The notes below the pieces were generated by a model. It worked only from the letters and a program-made list of their open reading frames with translations. It did no database searches and was not told where the DNA came from. The position numbers were made by a program, and so were the translations under genes. A stretch of DNA of 64,000 nucleotides from Diplodia intermedia (Eukaryota; Ascomycota; Dothideomycetes; Botryosphaeriales; Botryosphaeriaceae), in NCBI GenBank assembly GCA_021495925.1, contig JAKEKT010000001.1, forward strand, positions 372,001 through 436,000, read 5' to 3'. The stretch's first letter is position 1, and every line of letters begins with the position of its first letter. Below, in pieces: positions 57,445-64,000 of this stretch.

Positions 57445-57817
57445 ATTGCAGGCTTGGAGGAGATCGGTGTTGCACTAGCAAGACTGGAAATGAGTGAACG
57501 TGGGGATGCGCCAAGCAGGTTGGTTGTGACATAGGTGAAAAGCTAGCGTCCATTCAACGGTGTAATATCATCGTGTACCGTAGGAGACCAATGGCAACGG
57601 TGGTGTGATAGGAGCTCCCCGGGGCAATCAGTAGGGGCCGGTGGGAGCGGAAGCGGAAGCGGAAGCGGAGACGGAGACGGCTTCGCAGGGCGGCCTACAA
57701 AGTGCTGCAAAAGTGCAACAGCCATCAGCGGCACATCACGGCTTCCAGGCGATTGATAAGAGCGTCACACCACCGGCAGGGGCTTAGCAAGATCAACCAC
57801 GGCCCAAACCACTCAGA
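57445..57817. promoter_or_regulatory. Shared bidirectional promoter of the dioxygenase and kynureninase genes
   Basis: 373 bp separate the two start codons. It contains CCCCGGGG at 57617-57624 and an AGCGGA repeat at 57646-57669 continuing as GACGG, which places six CGG triplets exactly 6 bp apart through 57680. Co-regulation of the pair is likely. Confidence 0.6.
57646..57680 (+). repeat. Hexanucleotide repeat with phased CGG triplets
   Basis: Four AGCGGA units, then GACGGA and GACGG. CGG recurs at 57648, 57654, 57660, 57666, 57672 and 57678. It may be a simple repeat or an array of weak zinc-cluster half sites. Confidence 0.7.
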
Positions 57818-59312
57818 ATGTCTCCCTCCAAGGTTGAATCCAAGCCGCAGTTTCCGGCGGACGCGGATAGCGAGAGCTACGCCCAACAGCTTGACTCGCA
57901 GGATCACCTCCGCTCTTTCCGGGACAAGTTCATCATCCCCTCCAAGGCCAATCTGAGATCGAAATCCTTGGCAAAGCCCGGTAAGCCATCGATTGGCTCA
58001 AGGACAGTGGCGCGATGCTGATGGGGTTTTAGGCCTTTCTCCGGAGGATGGCATCTACTTTTGCGGCAACTCGCTCGGGCTGCAGCCGAAGGCCGTGTCC
58101 AAGTACATTGAGGCCCAGCTCGACACGTGGTCGGGGATTGGCGTCTACGGGCACTTCACGCAGCTTGAGGAGTCACCGCTGAAGCCATGGCAACTCATGG
58201 CCGAGACGGCAGCGGAGCAGTCGGCACGGATTGTCGGCGCAAAGCCCGAGGAGGTTGCCATCATGAACACGCTCACTGTCAACCTGCACATGTTGATGGC
58301 TAGCTTCTACAAGCCGGCCGGCCAACGCACTAAGATCCTGCTCGAGTGGAAGGCGTTCCCCAGCGACCACTACGCCATCGAGTCGCAGCTTCAGACGCGC
58401 GGCATGGACCCCAAGGAGCACATGATCCTGCTCGAGCCTGACAACGACCACATCATCTCGACGGATAAGATCCTGCGGGCGATTGATGAGCATGCCGACG
58501 AGATCGCGCTCATCCTGCTGCCGGGCATCCAGTACTACAGCGGGCAATACTTCGACATGCCGACCATCACGGCGCATGCCAAGTCCAAGGGGCTGACGAT
58601 AGGCTGGGACCTGGCACATGCAGCGGGCAACGTGCCGGTGCAGCTCCACGACTGGGACGTCGACTTTGCGGCGTGGTGCACGTACAAGTACCAGAACGCG
58701 GGGCCCGGGTCCATCGCCGGGTGCTTCGTGCACGAGAAGCACGGGAAGGTCGAGTTTGGCTCGGACGGACAGCCCATCTTCAGGCCGCGTCTGACGGGCT
58801 GGTACGGCGGAGACCGGGCGGTGCGGTTCAAGATGGACAACAGTAAGTGGAAGCCGGCCACTGGCTAAGCACAGCACTGACGGACGACAGAGTTCCGGCC
58901 CATTCCTGGCGCGGGCGGATTCCAATGCTCGAATCCATCGGCCATCGACTTGACATCTCTCTGCGCTGCGCTCTCCGTCTGGGACGAGACGTCGATCCAC
59001 GAGGTGCGGGCCAAGTCGCTGCAGCTGACAGCGTACGCCGAGCATCTGCTGATGAAAGGGCTGCCTGCGGACGAGAATGCGCGTCCGTACCGCATCATCA
59101 CCCCGCTGGACCCTCGACAACGCGGGGCGCAGCTGAGCGTGCTGCTGGCGCCCGGGCTGCTGAAGACGGTGGCGAAGGCGCTGCAAGAGGCGGGCATTGT
59201 TGCCGACAGCCGCGAGCCCGACGTGGTGCGGGTGGCGCCGGTGCCGTTGTACAACACATACTCGGACGTGTATGCCTTTGTCGCGACCCTCAGAGGGGCG
59301 ATCGGGGTGTGA
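57818..59312 (+). CDS. BNA5: Kynureninase
   Basis: Exons 57818-57980, 58033-58842 and 58891-59312 (introns 52 and 48 bp, both phase 1) give 464 aa. This PLP enzyme cleaves kynurenine to anthranilate and alanine, or 3-hydroxykynurenine to 3-hydroxyanthranilate. Motifs: DGIYFCGNSLGLQPK formed at the first splice, TLTVNLHMLMASFYKP, LEWKAFPSDHYAIESQ, LLPGIQYYSGQYFDM, GWDLAHAAGNVPVQLHDWDVD and the Schiff-base lysine (about 273) in AAWCTYKYQNAGPGSIAG. GWYGGDRAVRFKMDN joins KFRPIPGAGGFQCSNPSAID at the second splice. The C-terminal domain closes with DVVRVAPVPLYNTYSDVYAFV. The adjoining decarboxylase of 2,3-dihydroxybenzoate suggests that the anthranilate product feeds a degradative route rather than only NAD synthesis. 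Confidence 0.96.
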
Positions 59313-59676
59313 TGGCGAAGGTGGAGAAGGAGCGGAAAAATTGGGTTGGGCCAGGGGCCGGCGTTAAGTAGACATTACCTATCATGATTAACCTACGTTT
59401 CAACGGTAAAGCTGCGCGCCTCAACGCTTCGGGAAACCGAGGGCAGAGACCGACCAATGACGGGCTGCGGGGTCGCAGGGGCGGTGATAAGCGACGCGGC
59501 GCTGAGAAAACACTTAACCGCACATCCGCCTCTCCGTCCCGCCTTCCGACGCGCCCTTCGGATCTCCCCCTTCCAACGCCCCATTTGAAGACCTCATGCT
59601 ACCCCGGCGTTCCCACGCGAGCGAGATCAGACTCCACGGGCTCGTGAGTCCTGTGGGGCTTTGACACACGCAAGCC
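59313..59676. promoter_or_regulatory. Intergenic region upstream of the Zn2Cys6 regulator
   Basis: 364 bp between the kynureninase stop and the regulator ATG, same strand. It must contain the kynureninase terminator and regulator promoter. No clear TATA box. Confidence 0.45.
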
Positions 59677-62382
59677 ATGTCTTCCGTCCCTCCGCCGGAC
59701 CACCGTCCCGCCAAGCGCATCCGCCAGGCCTGCGAGCCGTGCCGGTGAGTCCTGCTCGAGCAAGCCTGCCGCCCGCCTGTAACATTGAGCCCTGAAGGCG
59801 CAAGAAATCACGCTGTCCGGGCGAGCGGCCTAGCTGCTCGCACTGTTCCCGTCTGGCCCAGACTTGCTACTACGCCTCCGATCATCCTGCCGCCGCCGAC
59901 CATCAGCACAGCACCGCCGACAGCACCGATGCCAATCGCGATCGCCATGGCAGCTTCGCTGAGAATATGGATGCTGCTGGCCCCTGCGTACCGCTCTCCC
60001 ACCTTCATTCCAGCCATTGCTGACTCCCCCAGGCCGATCGTCTGAGCGCCTTAGAGACCAAGGTAGCCGAAGTGCTGGGAGCGCTAAAGTACGCCGCCTC
60101 TCCCGCCTGGCCGCGTTTTGCTGACTCCTCCTTCCCCAGCCGGATACCATGGACTGCAAGTCCGCCCACCCCCACCCCCTCCACCAGCCTCACCAACTGT
60201 CCGGGTCCGGTCGATCAATCCTCCCCCCCTGCGACAGCAAGGTCGGTTCTCTTATCCCTGGTCACCATCTCCCCTGAGGCTGACTACCGACCAGCACGCT
60301 GCCACAGTGGGACACCATAGTGTCCGTGGCAGAACTCTACCTTGTCTACTGCAATGGCCAACCGCTCCCTCTATTTGACCCAAAGACCTTCATATCCACC
60401 CTAGGCACCAGGGACCCCGAGCTTCTGTTTGCTATCTTGGCCGTGGCCGTGCGTTTCTCTGACGATCCTCTATACCGCGACAGACGCGAACAAGCAATCC
60501 GAGGATATGCAGAGGCCGCTCGCACGCTTGTCATGCGCCGAGTGCCCAACGGTCCCATGGAGCTATCAACATTGCAGGCCTTCTGTCTTCTAAGCCTTGT
60601 TGATTTCAGCGGTACATTCATCTCATCTTCGCTGCTAGTGCCCGATCAAAATCTAATCAGAATCTGCAGTTGGCAACACACACCGAGCGAGCTCACTGAC
60701 GTCGTTGGCGCTGGATTTTGCTGAAAGTGCCGGGCTTTCTAGTGAGTGCCACGTAGCATTGCATGATCTGGCCCATGAAGAAAGACGACGGTGTTTCTGG
60801 AGCATCCTTTTCCTAAAGAAGCTCCATGGAAGCAACTGCGGTGTCTATTCAATATCACCGGACGAGAACTTTCCTAGATACCCCACAAGCACCAAGAAAC
60901 CTCCGTTTTCCGACCCGAGCGTAGACGCAAGGGCAATCCAAGATGGCGTCAAAGACCAGGGCATTACGGCATATGTCATTCAACTGAGCGAGTATTGGCA
61001 TAAAGCTGTTCGCTATACACGGCGACGGGCCAACCCGGGAGTGCACTGCCCGTGGTCTGCCAAGTCTGAATACTCGAAGATCATGGTCGCCATGATGGAA
61101 TTCGAGTCGCACATGCCTTACAAGCATCGATTCAGACCCTCAAAGTTTGCTGAGCGGCCCACGGAGGAGCTGGAGAGGCAGCGAGACTACTGGTGCCCCT
61201 GGCTTTTCTCGCAAACCATCTACCACACCATCATGTGCCTGCTCAACCACCCGCTGATCCTCTCCCTACGGTTGCGTAGCTTCCGCGTCAGCATCCCGGA
61301 AATCTTCCTCCAGCACACGGCGGACCTGATCGCCTCGCACACCGACTGGGTCGTCCATCTCATCGACCTAATCGAGGAGAAGTCGTTTCGCGTCACCGAC
61401 CCATTCATTGGCAACTGCATCGCCGTTGTCGCCACCATCTACCTGCAGCAGAGCTTCGCCGATGACGCCGGCATTCGAACCGAGAAGCGCAACAACTTCC
61501 TCAAGTGTCTCGACTTCGTGCGACGGCTGGGCGTCCATTGGCCACACATCGCACAGCTCGTAAGTCTACCCGCCTTCCTCCCCACCTTCCACAACACCTT
61601 CAACGAATCAAAAACCCCAGTCATTAAGACAAAGCCCCTCGCAGGCCTCCAAACTCCAAACTTTCGAAGCCACCGTCTCGGCCTCCTACCACGACTCCTC
61701 AACAGCAAACACTACTGCTGCTGCCTCCCCCTCTGCTGAAACAACAACATCCTCAAACCTTCAACCTTCCTCCGTCTTCATAGACCTCACCACTTTCTGG
61801 GAGATACTCGAAGCCGTTTTCACCTCGTCCACCAGCGACCCGTCGGGCTCCATTTTTGGCTCCAGCCTGTGGCCGCATCATCGCGACGTGGGCGGAGCCG
61901 GCGTCACCACGGCTGGTACACCGCACGGGGAGATCGTTTCATCGAGGCTCCTGCCGGAGCCGACGTATCCGCGTGGGGAGAACAGCAGTGGCGGTGGTAA
62001 CAATGCGAGGCATAACAGCGTGTCGACGCCTGGTGCTGCATCGACTGCGGGGATGGGCGGCGGTATCGGTGGTGGCAGAAGTGGCGCGGGCGGCACGGGC
62101 GGTACGGGCAGCGGGGTGTTTGGGAGCGGCAGAATGACGGCGGCGGTATCAGTAGGAGGCGGAGGCGGAGGCGGTGGCGGAGGTGGCGGTGGCGGTGGTG
62201 GTGTGGGCAGTATGGGTGTAGGACCGGGTGCGGGCGGACCAGGAGGAGGGGACATCATGGACTCGATGGCGCTTGGAATGGGTGATAACGACGAGTTGGC
62301 AGTGTTGGCGCAGAGCTACTTTGCGCAGGGGCAGGATTTTGTGAGGGGTGTGGATGACTGGTGGTCGTTTGGGCAGGCTTGA
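59677..62382 (+). CDS. Zn2Cys6 transcription factor with fungal-specific regulatory domain
   Basis: Proposed exons 59677-59744, 59798-59987, 60033-60088, 60140-60241, 60295-60611, 60661-61559 and 61645-62382; about 789 aa, all phases consistent. The DNA-binding cysteines (19, 22, 29, 36, 39, 46) fit CX2CX6CX6CX2CX6C, with QACEPCR joined to RKKSRCPGERPSCSHC by the first splice. ADRLSALETKVAEVLGALK is a short coiled-coil dimerisation element. A Pro/Ser linker (exon 4) is the least certain part: its GTCGGT donor is weak and the exon may be skipped. The regulatory domain runs from LPQWDTIVSVAELYLVYCNG through RDPELLFAILAVAVRFSD, TLQAFCLLSLVDFSES, RRRCFWSILFLKKLHGSN and later helices. The tail has a 16-residue glycine run and ends DDWWSFGQA. 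Its position next to tryptophan-catabolic genes makes it their candidate regulator. Confidence 0.85.
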
Positions 62383-62837
62383 TGGGAGACGTGCATGTAC
62401 CTGGACATGATGTGTTACGATTGGTTCTCGTTCATCGCTGTTTATGATACGTGTATGAGGCTCTGTTGGGTATCATGTGTTTGCTATACTCATTTCCTAT
62501 GTAGTCGCCGGCCTGATGGATTGATAGATATCTCCGCGCAATGCGGATTACACTTCAAATTCCTCTGTCTCTTTCTCTCTCTCTTTTTCCCCACGAAGAC
62601 TAAGAAGGCACCTAACTCTCCGAGAAACAGGCTACATCTAGCCTCGGGGCGGGGAAAAAGGTAAAAAGCAAGAAGCTAACGGTCGGCCACACTCCGAGAT
62701 GGGCGAAACGGCGGAGAAACCGGTTTCGCGAAACCGAAGTAAGTAGCAAGAACCTCCGCGGTCAGCCACCTCGTCCGCCGTCCGCCAACCAAAACATTCC
62801 CTCAAATCGCCGACCTGCATATAGACGAAGCCCATTC

Positions 62838-62874
<37 letters not shown>

Positions 62875-63515
62875 ATCCGAGCGGGCCGCGCCACGCTAAA
62901 AGATAGAAAAATAACTTTTTTGTGTGCTGCGCCACGCTCACCCACGCGTGCGTTTAATTGCCCTTACGTGCGCGGACGATTAAGGTACATACGCCGCTAT
63001 CGAACACGGGCTGGCTGGGTGGGGGAGAAGGTTAGGTAGGCGAACGATAAAATCACGAGCGCGGACGTGTTCGTGACGTCAGCCAGGTCGGACGACTATA
63101 ATCGTTTGAACCGTAGGACCGTCTCATACCACATACATACACACGGTATGCTGCAGTGCCCAGTTGGCCGTCTCGGATTGCAACCCGTGGTGTTGTTTGC
63201 TGTCTTTTTGGTCTTCTTATCTACGAGTAGGGATAGCACGCGTACTCCCAGTCCCAACCCCGATGGCAGGGGCAGATCGGCGAAAACTCAATCCCGCATC
63301 GGGCTCCTCATTTGGGATGCATGGCTTGAGGAGGCCCTTCAGGAATGGACCCCCTCAAGCCATGCATCACAGTCACTGTTGCTGGATCAACAACCATGCA
63401 CTCACCCGGCGATAATTGAAGGAAATTAGGTAAACTGAAATCCGACATAAAAAAAAACCAACCGACGAGATGCCATACCGGCCCGCACCTAAGACGACGA
63501 CCAAAAAAACCAAGC
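62383..63515. other. Convergent intergenic region
   Basis: 1.1 kb between the regulator and the tryptophan synthase stop codons, with a CGT trinucleotide repeat at 62838-62873. No gene is supported. Confidence 0.45.
62838..62873. repeat. CGT trinucleotide repeat
   Basis: Twelve units, the fifth changed to CGC. Non-coding microsatellite, useful as a strain marker. Confidence 0.85.
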
Positions 63516-64000
63516 TCAAAACCTCAAGCCCCAGCCGATGCCCGGGCCCAGCCTGGGCAGCTCCTCCGCGACCGTCTGCACGTCCTTGTCCCCGCGGCCG
63601 CTGACGTTGATCACGACGTCGCACCCGGGCCCCAGCCTCCTCGCCATCTCGACGCCGCCGTGCACGGCGTGCGCCGTCTCCAGGGCGGGTATGACGCCCT
63701 CGAGCTGGCACAGCAGGCGGAAGCCGGCGAGCGCCTGGGCGTCGGTCGCGGCGGCGAACTCGGCGCGGCCGGACGCCTTCCACGCGGCCATCTGCGGGCC
63801 GACGCCCGGGTAGTCGAGCCCGGCCGAGATCGAGTGCGTGTCGAGCACCTGGCCGTCGGCGTCCTGCAGCAGGTACGTGCGCACGCCGTGCAGCACGCCG
63901 ACGCTGCCGTTGGTGAGCGTCGCGCTGTGCCGCGCCGTGTCGGCGCCGTCGCCCGCCGCCTCGACCCCGAGCAGCCGCACGCCCGCGTCCGCCGCGAACG
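63516..64000 (-). CDS. TRP5: Tryptophan synthase, beta domain C-terminus (5' part beyond the window)
   Basis: The frame is open from the right edge to the stop at 63516, giving the last 161 residues. These match the PLP-dependent beta domain: VRLLGVEAAGDG, GVLHGVRTYLLQDADGQV, THSISAGLDYPGVGPQ, a LEGVIPALETAHAV motif and VVINVSGRGDKDVQTV near the end, closing with GIGWGLRF. The beta activity condenses indole with serine to tryptophan. In fungi, alpha and beta are fused with beta at the C-terminus, so this is expected to be the end of one large bifunctional protein; the fusion itself cannot be seen here. It converges on the zinc-cluster regulator of the neighbouring tryptophan-degradation block. 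Confidence 0.94.
   Translation of the reverse strand, partial: FAADAGVRLLGVEAAGDGADTARHSATLTNGSVGVLHGVRTYLLQDADGQVLDTHSISAGLDYPGVGPQMAAWKASGRAEFAAATDAQALAGFRLLCQLEGVIPALETAHAVHGGVEMARRLGPGCDVVINVSGRGDKDVQTVAEELPRLGPGIGWGLRF

Noticed and set aside
1..64000. CRISPR arrays, insertion sequences, bacterial operon or ribosome-binding signals, viral insertions
   Set aside because: None seen. Intron-rich eukaryotic gene structure makes bacterial features inapplicable, and no spaced direct-repeat array or transposase/reverse-transcriptase motif was found.

Overview
The window comes from a filamentous ascomycete (Pezizomycotina). Most genes carry short introns of about 45-140 bp with GTRNGT donors and CTRAY branch sites near the acceptor. 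Genes lie on both strands, each with its own promoter, and coding sequence is GC-rich. Gene content is typical: SEA-complex RTC1, an HMT1-type ABC half-transporter, a LaeA-like methyltransferase, LicD, GH12 and Zn2Cys6 genes. A Dothideomycete is my best guess from general flavour only. Exon boundaries were worked out by hand from splice signals, reading phase and conserved family motifs.

Layout. 1-9 kb: a family-2-like glycosyltransferase (cut by the left edge), a disordered polyglutamine protein, thiamine pyrophosphokinase and phosphoserine aminotransferase. 9-17 kb: RTC1 and an HMT1-like vacuolar ABC transporter, divergently transcribed. 19-31 kb: a methyltransferase, a secreted class 3 lipase, a coiled-coil protein, the ribosome-rescue factor Dom34/Pelota, and a decayed purine-cytosine permease pseudogene. 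33-45 kb: a 66-76 aa conserved-looking small protein, nicotinamidase, an AT-richer gene-poor block (about 36.1-38.5 kb), a LicD protein, an aldo-keto reductase with an 11-nt microexon, and the KDEL receptor ERD2 with an unusually long acidic tail. 45-54 kb: a secreted GH12 glucanase with a Ser/Thr-rich tail, a large protein ending in a CaaX box, and a secreted polyamine oxidase.

54-64 kb is the most interesting part. A 2,3-dihydroxybenzoate decarboxylase, indoleamine 2,3-dioxygenase and kynureninase (the last two head to head) are followed by a Zn2Cys6 regulator and then the C-terminal end of tryptophan synthase. The three enzymes fit the catabolic route tryptophan - kynurenine - anthranilate - 2,3-dihydroxybenzoate - catechol, so I read the block as a tryptophan-to-catechol catabolic cluster with a candidate local regulator. 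A perfect 20-bp palindrome next to the TATA box of the decarboxylase, and six CGG triplets phased every 6 bp in the shared dioxygenase/kynureninase promoter, are candidate regulator sites. Formamidase and the anthranilate hydroxylase are not in the window.

Gaps between genes hold no other gene that I can support; each long one is listed.
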